Shown one piece after another: positions 35,043-44,678 of a DNA stretch of 64,000 nucleotides (positions are counted from its first letter, which is position 1; every line of letters starts with the position of its first letter). The notes under the pieces are model-generated. The model worked only from the letters and a program-made list of their open reading frames with translations. It had not been told where the DNA came from and did no database searches. The stretch is from Pseudoxanthomonas sp. SE1 (GTDB taxonomy: Bacteria > Pseudomonadota > Gammaproteobacteria > Xanthomonadales > Xanthomonadaceae): assembly GCF_029542205.1 (NCBI RefSeq), contig NZ_CP113783.1, forward strand, positions 3,897,001-3,961,000. Reading direction: 5' to 3'. The position numbers were made by a program, and so were the translations under genes.

Positions 35043-35163
35043 GATTATCTCGGTGGTGGGTGAAGAGTCAGCCAGGTTCTCGTCGGAGCATCTTCTTCGG
35101 AACGAAAGACTCCGCTGCCAGACCCGAAGGCCCGGCATTGGCGCACGAGAAGGACGTGGACCG

Positions 35164-36033
35164 TTACTTGGTCAGGGTGTCGAAGTCTTTGGCGTCATGC
35201 CGTTCGAGCAAGAATTCGCCAGGCGCGCCGTTGGTACGGTTGACGCGCCTGCCGCGCTCCACGGCAGGGCGTGCGCCGACAGCCTTGTACCAACGCATGA
35301 GGTTTGTGTACTCCTGCACGGCGAGGAACTCGTGGGTGCCATACACCCCGAACAGGCTGCCCGGCTGCCAAGGCCAGACTGCCATGTCCGCAATGGTGTA
35401 CTCATCGCCGGCAAGGAACTCATTGGCGGCCAGATGTGTGTCCAGGACATGGAGCTGCCGTTTGACTTCCATGGCGTACCGATCAATCGCGTACTCGATC
35501 TTCAGCGGAGCGTAGGCAAAGAAGTGACCGAGTCCACCACCCACAAAGGGCGCGGTTCCCATCTGCCACATGAGCCAGTTGAGGGTCTTGGTCCGAGCTC
35601 GACGTTCGCTCGGAAGAAGGGTTCCGAACTTCTCAGCCAGGTAGATCAGGATCGAACCGCTTTCAAAGACGTTGGTGGGCGGATCGGTCCAGTGGTCCAC
35701 CAGGGCGGGGATCTTGGAGTTGGGATTTATCTCCACGAAGCCGCTGCCGAATTGATCGCCCTTGAAGATGTCGATCAGCCAGGCGTCGTACTCAGCGCCG
35801 CTATGACCTACTTCCAGAAGCTCTTCGAGCAGGATCGTGACCTTCTGGCCATTCGGTGTTCCCTGCGAGTACAGCTGAAGAGGGTGCTTGCCTACCGGCA
35901 GTTCACGTTCGAACCTGGCGCCCGAGACCGGGCTGTTGATGCTGCCGAACGTGCCGCCATAGTTGGTTTTGGGGGCCCAGACTTTCGGCGGCACATAGCC
36001 TGGCGGCTGATTCTCAAGAGCATTGTCTGTCAT
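35164..36033 (-). CDS. yghU: Glutathione-dependent disulfide-bond oxidoreductase (YghU-like)
   Basis: 289 residues from ATG 36033, which has GGAG six bases upstream. The thioredoxin domain starts near residue 40 with GKHPLQLYSQGTPNGQKVTI, carrying the Asn/Thr-based site of the Nu-class GSTs. NSKIPALVD and FESGSILIYLAEKFG follow, and the helical domain has the N-cap EYTIADMAVWPW. E. coli YghU binds two GSH molecules and reduces organic hydroperoxides and disulfides. The N-terminal extension KVWAPKTNYGGTFG is typical of the family. It is co-oriented with the upstream flavoprotein gene. Confidence 0.92.
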   Translation of the reverse strand: MTDNALENQPPGYVPPKVWAPKTNYGGTFGSINSPVSGARFERELPVGKHPLQLYSQGTPNGQKVTILLEELLEVGHSGAEYDAWLIDIFKGDQFGSGFVEINPNSKIPALVDHWTDPPTNVFESGSILIYLAEKFGTLLPSERRARTKTLNWLMWQMGTAPFVGGGLGHFFAYAPLKIEYAIDRYAMEVKRQLHVLDTHLAANEFLAGDEYTIADMAVWPWQPGSLFGVYGTHEFLAVQEYTNLMRWYKAVGARPAVERGRRVNRTNGAPGEFLLERHDAKDFDTLTK

Positions 36034-36290
36034 GGTCATCTCCATCTGGCCGGGCAAGCCGGCATTCGGGGAAGAAGTGGCGGTAGCGGCAAGGAGCGTG
36101 AGCTACCAACGGGTCGGGACAACTGAACTTTCTACGGATGCCCTACGCCGACGTGGTTGGGATGGCGCATCTACGGCAGTACTTGGCTTGAATCGAGTCT
36201 ATCCAGCGCTTTGTTTGGCATATACAAGAGCCGAACGAATTTACTGTTCAAACATCTGAACAATCGATTCGTGGCCCAGTAGCCCGAGCT

Positions 36291-37379
36291 TTACTTGCTC
36301 GTGGGGATGACGAAGCTGGGCCAGCCACGCATGTGAGTGATGAATCGCTCACTCAGACCTCCAGATCGCAGGTGCTGCGCAGGCACGGGCGTTGGGACAC
36401 TGTCGTAAAAAGGATTGGCTTTCACCTGCAAGGGGAAGTCACGCTGAAGGATCCCCGCGCGGGCGATCAGGACGAAGTCGCACCCCTGATCCAGAAGCTG
36501 CGCACAGCGTTGTGCGCTCATGATCTTGCCCGCCACGCCCACGCGCACGCCCCTGCGCGGAGTGCTGGTAAAGACGCTGAGCATGGAGTTCCCTCTGAAG
36601 CTTCCGTCCTGCACGATCTGAGCCGAATCCCATAGCGCCAGATCCAAGTAGTCGATCATCTCGCGATCGAGAATGAAGGCGGTGATTTCTCGCAGCTCTT
36701 CAAGGCGAAGTCCGTAGCGCTCTACCGACAGACGCCATCCAATCTGGAAATCCGGACCACACGCGCGACGGATACCCTGCATCACCTCAAGCGTCAGTCG
36801 TGCGCGGTTCTCTACACTGCCGCCGTACTTGTCGGTCCGATCATTGAGATAGGGCGACATGAACTCGGACAGGATCCAGCCAAAGGCACCATGGATGGCA
36901 ATGCCATCAAAGCCGGCCGTCTCAGCACGCTGGGCCGCGGTGATGAAACTGTCGCGAATGCGCTCGACCTCTTCGGTCGTCAGTGCCCTGACACCTGGCA
37001 ACGTGTGGCTGGAGGCAGGAGAAGGGATGCCGCCCAGCTCAGGACGGGCGCGGTGGCCGGCGTGATGCAGCTGGACAGCTGACAGACCACCACCAGCGCG
37101 GATGGATGAGGCCATTTGGGTCAAGCCCTCCAGATGCTCGTCTCGGTGAATGCCCAGCTGCCTCGCAAAGGCGATGCCGCCAGCCTCCACAGTGGTTGCG
37201 CAAGTAGTAATGAGGCCATAGCCGCTCTGTGCTACTTGGCGAATCCAGTCTTGGTCGAACTCGGAAGCAAATCCGTCGTCCTCACTTTGCTGGTTGGTCA
37301 GCGGTGCCAGCATGAAGCGGTTCCTCATTGCCGGTCCGTGCAGCAGCGTTAAAGGCTCGAAAAGATCATCAACAGACAT
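36291..37379 (-). CDS. NADH:flavin oxidoreductase (Old Yellow Enzyme superfamily)
   Basis: 362-residue FMN enzyme, different from the NemA-like gene at 25664. AAGGAG four to eight bases upstream fixes the start at 37379 (MSVDDLFEPL). Motifs: RNRFMLAPLTNQQSEDDG, VQLHHAGHRARPEL, GFDGIAIHGAFGWILSEFMS and DKYGGSVENRARLTLEVMQ. The tail has GVRVGVAGKIMSAQ and the FMN-phosphate site FVLIARAGI. The pattern is of bacterial yqjM/2,4-dienoyl-CoA reductase N-terminal-like enzymes without the Fe-S domain. Substrates are likely enones or nitro compounds. Confidence 0.88.
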   Translation of the reverse strand: MSVDDLFEPLTLLHGPAMRNRFMLAPLTNQQSEDDGFASEFDQDWIRQVAQSGYGLITTCATTVEAGGIAFARQLGIHRDEHLEGLTQMASSIRAGGGLSAVQLHHAGHRARPELGGIPSPASSHTLPGVRALTTEEVERIRDSFITAAQRAETAGFDGIAIHGAFGWILSEFMSPYLNDRTDKYGGSVENRARLTLEVMQGIRRACGPDFQIGWRLSVERYGLRLEELREITAFILDREMIDYLDLALWDSAQIVQDGSFRGNSMLSVFTSTPRRGVRVGVAGKIMSAQRCAQLLDQGCDFVLIARAGILQRDFPLQVKANPFYDSVPTPVPAQHLRSGGLSERFITHMRGWPSFVIPTSK

Positions 37380-37618
37380 GGGGTACTCCTTGAGGCAGCG
37401 AAGTTGACTGGTGCTCCGCTTGGCGGCGTAGATACGAGACGCGGCTGGCGTGAACAATGCGGGGCGCAGGTAGGCAGAGCCCTCGGCAATGAGGGCTCCC
37501 GATCTGGGTTGGGAGACGGCTAACGCGTGCAACGAGACAGGTCCTGATCGCAGCTGGGATCAGGGCGTCATGCCACCGAAGGTCGAATCAGGTCTTTTTA
37601 TGTTTCGATCTACCGCGC

Positions 37619-39148
37619 TCAGTCTTTTGCGGTGGCCAGACCCACGGATTTGGCATCCCACCCACCACCCAGGGCACGAATCAGATCGACGGTTGCCCGC
37701 GCTCGCTCGCCCTCGGACTGGATGAGCAGCTGACGGCTGCGAAGATGGGTCCGCTCGGCATCGACGACCAGCAGATAGTCGACATCGCCGGTATCAAAAC
37801 GGTTCTTTGCCGAGCTGGCCACGCGCGAGGACGCCAGCTGCGCCTGCTGTTGGTAGACCACGCGTTCATCGATAGTCCTGATCGATACCAGGGCATCTTC
37901 TACTTCACGAAAGGCTTGGAGCACGGTCTTGCGATATTGCCCCACGCGTTCGTCATAGAGCGCGCGGGCACGTGCTACATCGGCCTTGCGCTTGCCGCCA
38001 TCGAAAATGGGCAGATTTAGTACTGCAACCACCAACGGACCCAACAAGAAGGTGCGTTGCGACCAGTTGGTCAGATTGCTCAGCTCCAGCGACTCATAGC
38101 CACCGGAGCCGGTAAGCGAGAGCGAAGGAAAGTACGCCGCCTTGGCGGCACCGATGCGGGCGTTCTCCGCCACCATCGCGCGCTCGGCCGCCGCGATGTC
38201 CGGCCGCCGTTTCAGCAGCGCGGATGGCATACCGGCAGGTATCTGGACTTTCACGCTCTGGATCTTGTTGACCCAGAGGGAGAAGCCTGCAGGCGGTTTG
38301 CCTACCAGCACGGCAAGGGCGTGAGAGGTCAGCGCGTACTGCTGTTCGATGCTGGACAGTTCAGAGCGTGCCGACAACAACTCCGTCATCGTCTGGTCGA
38401 CCAGATAGCCGGCCACTGTACCCACCTGCTCACGCTCTTCCTGCAGTTTGGTAGCCGCCTCCCTGAGCGTCACGGTTTCCCGCAGCAACTCGCGCTCTGC
38501 CTCCAGCTGGCGCAGGCTGAAATAGGTCCGGGCGACGTCGGCTTGCACCACCAACAGAATTTGATGGGCCAGCGCGGTCTGCTGCTCGGACTCTGCACGA
38601 GCTGCGGCAACCCCGGAGCTCACGCGACGGAAGAGGTCGACCTCATAGGCGATGGAGGCTTGGGCCCGCCACAGGGTCTGGGTGGAGCCAGGCGCTCCAT
38701 CTCCCTGGCCGGCGGCGGCACCGCTGGTCCGTTGACGGGTAGGCCCGAAGCCCGCGTTGATCTCGGGAAAGCGGGCCGCTTCGCTACGCGAGGTCAACGC
38801 ACGGGCCTGCTTGATCCGGGCCAGGGCGATGCTCACGTCCGGATTGGCGGCCAGGGCTTCTTCCTGCAGGCGCACCAGTGTCGAATCTTCGAACAGGTTC
38901 CACCACGGTGATGCGTGCGTCTGGTCTGCTGGCTCCGCCGGCTTCCACACGCCGGCTTCTTCGCTGGCATCCAGTACGGGCTGAGCCAGGTTGCTGGCCT
39001 GTCCATAGCTGGAAGGAATATCGAAGTTGGGGCGATTCTCCTTCGGTGCCAGCGAGCAAGCCGAGACAAACAGTGCACACATGATGGCGAGCATTGGGCG
39101 GGCAAACCGTTGCGTGCCACCAGAAGTTGTCAGGTTCTCGAGCTTCAT
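37619..39148 (-). CDS. RND efflux outer-membrane lipoprotein (NodT/OprN family)
   Basis: 509-residue outer-membrane channel of the TolC superfamily. Signal with lipobox FVSAC places the acylated Cys near residue 31. Two repeats of the helical OEP domain are evident: DVSIALARIKQARALTSRSEAARFPEI in the first half and the matching RRPDIAAAERAMVAENARIGAAKAAYFPSL in the second. It is the last gene of the efflux operon and overlaps the permease stop by 4 bp. It is expected to form the trimeric tunnel for the pump. Confidence 0.93.
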   Translation of the reverse strand: MKLENLTTSGGTQRFARPMLAIMCALFVSACSLAPKENRPNFDIPSSYGQASNLAQPVLDASEEAGVWKPAEPADQTHASPWWNLFEDSTLVRLQEEALAANPDVSIALARIKQARALTSRSEAARFPEINAGFGPTRQRTSGAAAGQGDGAPGSTQTLWRAQASIAYEVDLFRRVSSGVAAARAESEQQTALAHQILLVVQADVARTYFSLRQLEAERELLRETVTLREAATKLQEEREQVGTVAGYLVDQTMTELLSARSELSSIEQQYALTSHALAVLVGKPPAGFSLWVNKIQSVKVQIPAGMPSALLKRRPDIAAAERAMVAENARIGAAKAAYFPSLSLTGSGGYESLELSNLTNWSQRTFLLGPLVVAVLNLPIFDGGKRKADVARARALYDERVGQYRKTVLQAFREVEDALVSIRTIDERVVYQQQAQLASSRVASSAKNRFDTGDVDYLLVVDAERTHLRSRQLLIQSEGERARATVDLIRALGGGWDAKSVGLATAKD

Positions 39149-42100
39149 GACTTGTTCTCCGAATGAGCGAGCTCAGCGTGATGGGGAACGATCCCCGGCG
39201 CCTTGTGGTGTGCCGCCGAGTGCAGCGGCTTGCCTCCGGTGATAGCGCGCATGACCACGTAGAACACCGGGGTGAGGAACAGGCCGAACAGCGTCACGCC
39301 GATCATCCCGAAGAACACCGAGATGCCCATGGCTTGGCGCATCTCGGCGCCGGCACCGGTGGAGAGCACCAGCGGCACTACACCCATGATGAAGGCCAGT
39401 GAGGTCATCAGAATCGGGCGCAGGCGCAGGCGGGAAGCCTCCACGACCGCCTTCAAGGTCGGCATGCCGGAAATTTCCAACTCTCGCGCGAACTCAACGA
39501 TCAGGATGGCGTTCTTTGTTGCCAGTCCCACTAAGACGATCAATCCGATCTGCGTAAAGATGTTGTTCTCGCCATCGGTCAGCCAGACTCCGAGCAGCGC
39601 GGAGAAGATGCTCATCGGAATGATCAGGATGATGGCCAGCGGCAGGGTCAGGCTCTCGTACTGAGCGGCCAGCACGAAGAAGACCAGCAACACGCACAGT
39701 GGCAGGATCCAGATGGCGCTGTTGCCCGCGATGATCTGCTGATAGGTCAGATCGGTCCATTCGTAGGTCATGCCTGGCGGCAACGTTTCAGCCGCAATCC
39801 GATCAATGGCCGCCATGGCCTGGTCGGAGGAGTAGCCCGGTGCGGGACTGCCAGTAACGTCGGCCGAGGTGAAGCCGTTGTAGCGCAGCACCTGGTCAGG
39901 ACCATAGGTCTGGCTCACCGAGGCCACCGAGGCAATCGGCACCATCTGCCCGGACTCGCTTCGCACATGCAGCTGACCGATGTCATCGGGCTTGGAGCGA
40001 TACTGGCTGTCGGCTTGCACGCGGACCTGGTACACGCGACCCAGGAAGTTGAAGTCGTTGACGTAGTAGGAGCCAAGGAAAGCCTGCAGCGTGCTCAGCA
40101 CCGCCGGCGTTTCCACGCCAAGCTGCTGCGCCGTGGCCCGATCAATGTCCACTTTCAACTGCGGGACGTTCACGGTGTAGGTGGAGTACAGCGGGCTCAG
40201 TTCGGGGGCTTCGGCTGCCTTCTGGATGAAGGCCTGCGTCGCCTTGTAGAGCTCTTCGTAGCCCAGGTCGGCACGATCCTCGATCTGGAACTTGAATCCA
40301 CCCAGCGTACCCAGTCCGTAGACCGGCGGTGCGGGGAAGATGGCGGCGAAGGCGTGGCCGATCTTTGCGTACTCCTTACCAAGATCTGCTGCGACGTCAT
40401 CGGCGCTGACGCCAGGGCGATCCTTGAACGGCTTGAGCAGGACGAAGGTCAGCGCGGTGCTCGAACTCTTGGTCACGCCGTTGATCGACAGTCCGCTGTA
40501 GCTGGAAGTCCCCATCACCGCGGGATGCTTCAGCGCGAGATCATTCATGGCCTTCATGGTCTCTTCGGTGCGATCGAGCGTTGCGCCTTCAGGCAGCTGT
40601 GCCAGGCTGACCAAGTACTCCTTGTCCTGTGCCGGAACGAATCCACCCGGTACTCGGTCGGTCAGCCACCACGTACCGCCCAGCAGGACCGCATAAACCA
40701 CCAGCAGCGTGCCCTTGCGCTTGAGCAGCACGCCCACCTTGTTGCCATAGGACTCCGACCCACGATCGAAGAAGCGATTGAAGCGACCAAAGAACCGACC
40801 GAACAGCTTCTCAGTCACGCGCGTGAAGCGGTCAGGCGCTTCGCCATGGCCTTTGAGCAGCAGGGCCGACAACGCTGGGGACAGGGTTAGCGAGTTCACC
40901 GCCGAGATAAGCGTTGAGATAGCGATGGTGACGGCGAACTGCTGATAGAACTCACCGGTCAGACCGCTCAGGAACGCCAGCGGCAGGAATACGGCCGACA
41001 GGGTTAGCGCGATTGCGATGATCGGGCCGCTGACCTCCTGCATCGCCTGGTAGGTAGCCTCACGCGGCGACAAGCCGCTGGCGATGTTGCGCTCTACGTT
41101 CTCCACCACCACGATCGCATCGTCGACCACGATGCCGATGGCTACCACCAGTCCGAACAGCGAAAGTGTATTGATCGAGTAACCGGCCAGTAGCAGGAAG
41201 GTGAAAGTGCCCACGATCGATATCGGCACTGCGAGCAGCGGGATGATCGAGGCGCGCCAGGTTTGCAGGAACAGGAACACCACCAGCACAACGAGCGCCA
41301 CGGCCTCGAGCAAGGTCTTGATGACAGCGTCGATACCGGTCTGAACCGCCTTGCTGGGCTCGTAGACCACGCGGTATTCCAGGTCCTCCGGGAACTCCTT
41401 GGCCAGCTCTTCCATGGCGCTGTGCACTTCCCGGGAGATCTCCAGGGAGTTGGCACCCGGCGCTTCCTGCACCGCGACGGCAATGGCTGGCTGGTTATTG
41501 AGCGTGGCGCGAATGCCATAGTCTTCGGCGCCGAGTTCGACGCGGGCGATGTCAGCCAAGCGCGTGATCGCACCCGACGCATCGGACTTGATGATGATGT
41601 TCTTGAACTCATCCGGCGTCTTGAGCCGACCATCGGCATTGACGGTGAGCTGGAATGCGGCTTCGGGCGTTGTCGGTGCGCTGCCGATGGTGCCCACGGC
41701 GGCTTGGATGTTCTGGCGCCGAATGGCGCCGGCAACATCAGCCGCGCTCAAACCACGCTCAGCCAGGGCGGCCGGGTCCAGCCAGACGCGCATCGCATAA
41801 CCGCCTGGTCCCCACAGAACGACGTCACCGACGCCCGGGATACGGGCCATGCGGTCCTTTACATGCAGTACCGCGTAGTTGCTGATGTAGTTGTTATCGA
41901 AGGTACCCTTGGGGGAGACCATGTGCACGGCGATCGTGATGATCGGCGAGCTCTTGATGGCTGTTACGCCTAGGCGCTGCACATCTTCGGGCAGGCGTGG
42001 TTGGGCCTGCGACACCCGCGTCTGCACCAGTTGTTGGGCTTTGTCCGGATCCGTGCCGAGCTTGAAGGTGACGGTCAAGTACAGATGACCGTCACTGCTG

Positions 42101-42351
42101 GCTTTGGAGTCCATGTACAGCATGTCCTCCACGCCATTGATCGACTGCTCCAGTGGTGCGGCCACTGTCTCAGCGATCGTCTTGGCATTGGCGCCGGGGT
42201 ACTGTGCATGCACGACCACCGAGGGCGGAATGACCTGCGGATACTCGGACACTGGCATGTTCAGTGAAGCAACGATGCCGGCAAGCAGAATCAATGCCGA
42301 TAGGACACACGCAAAAATCGGCCTATCGATAAAGAACTTGGAGATGTTCAC
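39145..42351 (-). CDS. RND efflux permease (MexF/AcrB type)
   Basis: 1068-residue inner-membrane drug/proton antiporter. It begins MNISKFFIDRPIFACVLSAL, has 12 membrane segments in two halves and large periplasmic loops after TM1 and TM7. The proton-relay pair is IVVDDAIVVVENV in TM4 (Asp-Asp near 407-408). RND motif GFVPAQDKEYL near 590 is conserved. The sequence is closest in pattern to MexF (1062 residues) rather than AcrB. It overlaps the adaptor stop by 4 bp and the channel gene by 4 bp. Substrates of the MexEF group include chloramphenicol, quinolones and electrophilic metabolites. Confidence 0.95.
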   Translation of the reverse strand: MNISKFFIDRPIFACVLSALILLAGIVASLNMPVSEYPQVIPPSVVVHAQYPGANAKTIAETVAAPLEQSINGVEDMLYMDSKASSDGHLYLTVTFKLGTDPDKAQQLVQTRVSQAQPRLPEDVQRLGVTAIKSSPIITIAVHMVSPKGTFDNNYISNYAVLHVKDRMARIPGVGDVVLWGPGGYAMRVWLDPAALAERGLSAADVAGAIRRQNIQAAVGTIGSAPTTPEAAFQLTVNADGRLKTPDEFKNIIIKSDASGAITRLADIARVELGAEDYGIRATLNNQPAIAVAVQEAPGANSLEISREVHSAMEELAKEFPEDLEYRVVYEPSKAVQTGIDAVIKTLLEAVALVVLVVFLFLQTWRASIIPLLAVPISIVGTFTFLLLAGYSINTLSLFGLVVAIGIVVDDAIVVVENVERNIASGLSPREATYQAMQEVSGPIIAIALTLSAVFLPLAFLSGLTGEFYQQFAVTIAISTLISAVNSLTLSPALSALLLKGHGEAPDRFTRVTEKLFGRFFGRFNRFFDRGSESYGNKVGVLLKRKGTLLVVYAVLLGGTWWLTDRVPGGFVPAQDKEYLVSLAQLPEGATLDRTEETMKAMNDLALKHPAVMGTSSYSGLSINGVTKSSSTALTFVLLKPFKDRPGVSADDVAADLGKEYAKIGHAFAAIFPAPPVYGLGTLGGFKFQIEDRADLGYEELYKATQAFIQKAAEAPELSPLYSTYTVNVPQLKVDIDRATAQQLGVETPAVLSTLQAFLGSYYVNDFNFLGRVYQVRVQADSQYRSKPDDIGQLHVRSESGQMVPIASVASVSQTYGPDQVLRYNGFTSADVTGSPAPGYSSDQAMAAIDRIAAETLPPGMTYEWTDLTYQQIIAGNSAIWILPLCVLLVFFVLAAQYESLTLPLAIILIIPMSIFSALLGVWLTDGENNIFTQIGLIVLVGLATKNAILIVEFARELEISGMPTLKAVVEASRLRLRPILMTSLAFIMGVVPLVLSTGAGAEMRQAMGISVFFGMIGVTLFGLFLTPVFYVVMRAITGGKPLHSAAHHKAPGIVPHHAELAHSENKS

Positions 42352-43520
42352 TTCCGGCCTCCTGCCACCGGGTTTCCGGCTGGCTTAGGCGTTTCAGCGG
42401 CTACGGCTGACACCAACGTGCCCGGGGCGCGGAAGGCGCCATCGACGATGACTCTGGATCCGGCCGGCAGACCACCACGCAGGATGCGGCTGGTGCCTTG
42501 CAGTGCGCCGGTCTCGACAACGCGTCGTTCGACCTTGTTTTCCTTGTTCACCACCAAGACATACTTGCGGTCCTGGTCCGTGCCTACCAGTGCATCGTCG
42601 ATCACGACGGCCTTGTACGGAACGCCACCTTGGAGCCGGATGCGCGCCTGCAGACCGGGCAGCATCTCGGGGCTGACCTCATCGATGCGAGCGCGAACGC
42701 GCACGGTGCCTGAGCGCGTGTCCATCTGATTGTCGAGTGTTTCGATGGTGGCCGAGTACGAGTACGCGCGGTCATTGGCCAGCCCCACCTTCACCGACGG
42801 ACGCGTGCCGGCCTTGAGGGACGGAGCGATGATGCGAAGGTAGCTCTGCTCATCGACACTGAAAGATGCGTAGAGCTTGCTGTCGGAGACGATGCGGGTC
42901 AGTGGAACCGAATCTCCGCCGGCGCTTACGACATTGCCTGGCGTGATTTCCGCGCGAGAGATGCGTCCGGAGATGGGGGCCCGGACCTGTGTGTAGCTCA
43001 GCTGCAGTTGCGCCTGGGCAAGTTCTGCCTTGGCGCCATTCAGGGAAGCTGCAGCCTCGCGTGCGCCGTGGTCGAGGGCGTCGAAGTCCTTGCGGGAGAT
43101 CGAATTAGAGGCGATCAACTTCTGGGCACGGGCCTGCTCCAGCTCGGTTAGCCGGCGCTGCTCACTGACCTTGGCCAGATTGGCTTGGGCCTGGTTCACC
43201 TGCGTCAGGAGCGGTGCCGGATCGATGGTAAACAACAAGTCGCCTTGCTGAACCTGTTGCCCGTCCTTGAAGTGGACCTTCAACAGGGTGCCCGGCACCT
43301 TGGGTCGAACGTCGACCACGTCTACCGCCTCTAGGCGACCGGTGTAGTCCTGGGTGTCGGACACCGGGCGTTCCATGGCGTACTGGATCTTGACCACCGG
43401 TAGAGCGGCGGCCGGTTCAGCGTGAGCTTCATTGCCGGTCCGGGCGATAACAATCCCTGCACCTACCAGGGCAATTGCAAACGCTAGAACTGCTACATGG
43501 GGTGTCTTGCGGGCTTTCAT
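42348..43520 (-). CDS. RND efflux periplasmic adaptor subunit (MexE-like)
   Basis: 390 residues from ATG 43520, giving an uncleaved or signal-type N-terminal helix (HVAVLAFAIALVGAGIVIA) without a lipobox Cys. Biotinyl-lipoyl half-motifs: RLEAVDVVDVRPKVPGTLLK near residue 65 and YTQVRAPISGRISRAEI near 175. A coiled-coil hairpin lies between (QAQANLAKVSEQRRLTELEQ) and a beta-barrel after (YASFSVDEQSYLRI). It is the first gene of the efflux operon and overlaps the permease by 4 bp. Confidence 0.93.
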   Translation of the reverse strand: MKARKTPHVAVLAFAIALVGAGIVIARTGNEAHAEPAAALPVVKIQYAMERPVSDTQDYTGRLEAVDVVDVRPKVPGTLLKVHFKDGQQVQQGDLLFTIDPAPLLTQVNQAQANLAKVSEQRRLTELEQARAQKLIASNSISRKDFDALDHGAREAAASLNGAKAELAQAQLQLSYTQVRAPISGRISRAEITPGNVVSAGGDSVPLTRIVSDSKLYASFSVDEQSYLRIIAPSLKAGTRPSVKVGLANDRAYSYSATIETLDNQMDTRSGTVRVRARIDEVSPEMLPGLQARIRLQGGVPYKAVVIDDALVGTDQDRKYVLVVNKENKVERRVVETGALQGTSRILRGGLPAGSRVIVDGAFRAPGTLVSAVAAETPKPAGNPVAGGRK

Positions 43521-43728
43521 AAAAAGGGCCTGAGGGAGTTGGACGGCTGGCAGTCTGTCCCTCCGCCTACCAGTCATCTAGGTCCTAAACTGGCTATCTT
43601 TATTGCTTGAAATGGAATAAATGATGCGAGACCAGCCCGGAAAGTGCTGGTATATATGTCCCTGCCGGGACAAGCTTTGAAGTCTTATTGCTGTTCAGGC
43701 AACAAAATTCCGCCGGAGGACACGACCT
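43521..43728. promoter_or_regulatory. Divergent promoter region of the efflux operon and its LysR gene
   Basis: 208 bp between the adaptor and LysR genes. Dyads at 43631-43651 (ACCAGC-N9-GCTGGT) and 43658-43671 (GTCCC-TGCC-GGGAC) are candidate LysR-type sites. A GGAGG at about 43715 serves the LysR GTG start. Confidence 0.55.
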
Positions 43729-44652
43729 GTGGATCGCTTCCAGTCGATGCAGATCTTCACTCGCGTCGTCGAAATGCACAGCTTCAGTCGCGCTGCAGAT
43801 AGCCTCTCTTTGCCCCCCTCGCGGGTCACCCGCGCAGTGAAGGAGCTCGAAGCATTTCTTGGTGTGCGTCTGCTGCAGCGAACGACGCGCCATATCAGCC
43901 TGACGCCCGATGGCACGCTCTACTACGACAATTGCAGAAGGCTTCTAGATGATCTGGAAGCAGTGGAGTCCGGATTCCCAGGAAGCGCCGGACAGCCTCG
44001 CGGGCGTCTGCGCGTCGACATGACGCTCTCGCTTGCCCGTTTGGTGGTGCTGCCTCGCATCAAGGATTTTCAGTCGCGCTTCCCGGATGTTGAGCTCACC
44101 CTCACTGCGGCCGACCGCACCGTCGAGCTGATTCAGGAGGGTGTCGATTGCGCGATTCGCGCAGGTACGCCGGAAGATTCACCAACACTGGTCGCAAAGC
44201 GTATTGGTGCTTTCGAGTGGGTGACATGCGCCTCACCGGAGTATCTCGCTACTCATGGCACGCCTAGCACGCTGGAAGACCTCTGCGATCACTACGCCGT
44301 GGGATACCTGTCAAGCCGAACGGCGCGATCTATGGAGTGGAACTTTGTGGTCGATGGCGAGAGCCGTAGCATCAGAATGCGGGATCGCCTGATCGTGAAC
44401 GACACCGATGCCTATGTTGTAAGTGGGCTGCAGGGGTTGGGCCTGGTGCGGCCAGGCAGCTACATGGTGCTCGACCACCTCCGTAGCGGACGCCTGCTCA
44501 GGGTCCTTCCAGACTACACGGCGCCTATGGTCCCCCTGTCGGCCCTCTACCCGAAGAATCGCCACCTATCGCCTACGGTGCGCGCCTTCGTGGATTGGAT
44601 CGCTGAAGTCGTGGGAAAAGCGGAAAAGGAGTGGCGCGTCGATGCCTACTAA
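43729..44652 (+). CDS. LysR family regulator divergent from the RND efflux operon
   Basis: 307 residues from a GTG start with a strong GGAGG upstream. Helix-turn-helix region: IFTRVVEMHSFSRAADSL, PPSRVTRAVKELEAFLG, QRTTRHISLTPDG. Effector domain starts near 92 (RGRLRVDMTLSLARLVV). The divergent arrangement with an efflux operon of MexEF-OprN type recalls MexT, but the sequence belongs to the CrgA-like LysR group; the role as pump regulator is inferred from position. It is convergent with the MocR gene, 26 bp apart. Confidence 0.9.
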   Translation: MDRFQSMQIFTRVVEMHSFSRAADSLSLPPSRVTRAVKELEAFLGVRLLQRTTRHISLTPDGTLYYDNCRRLLDDLEAVESGFPGSAGQPRGRLRVDMTLSLARLVVLPRIKDFQSRFPDVELTLTAADRTVELIQEGVDCAIRAGTPEDSPTLVAKRIGAFEWVTCASPEYLATHGTPSTLEDLCDHYAVGYLSSRTARSMEWNFVVDGESRSIRMRDRLIVNDTDAYVVSGLQGLGLVRPGSYMVLDHLRSGRLLRVLPDYTAPMVPLSALYPKNRHLSPTVRAFVDWIAEVVGKAEKEWRVDAY

Positions 44653-44678
44653 CGCCAGGATCCTCATGCAACGCAACG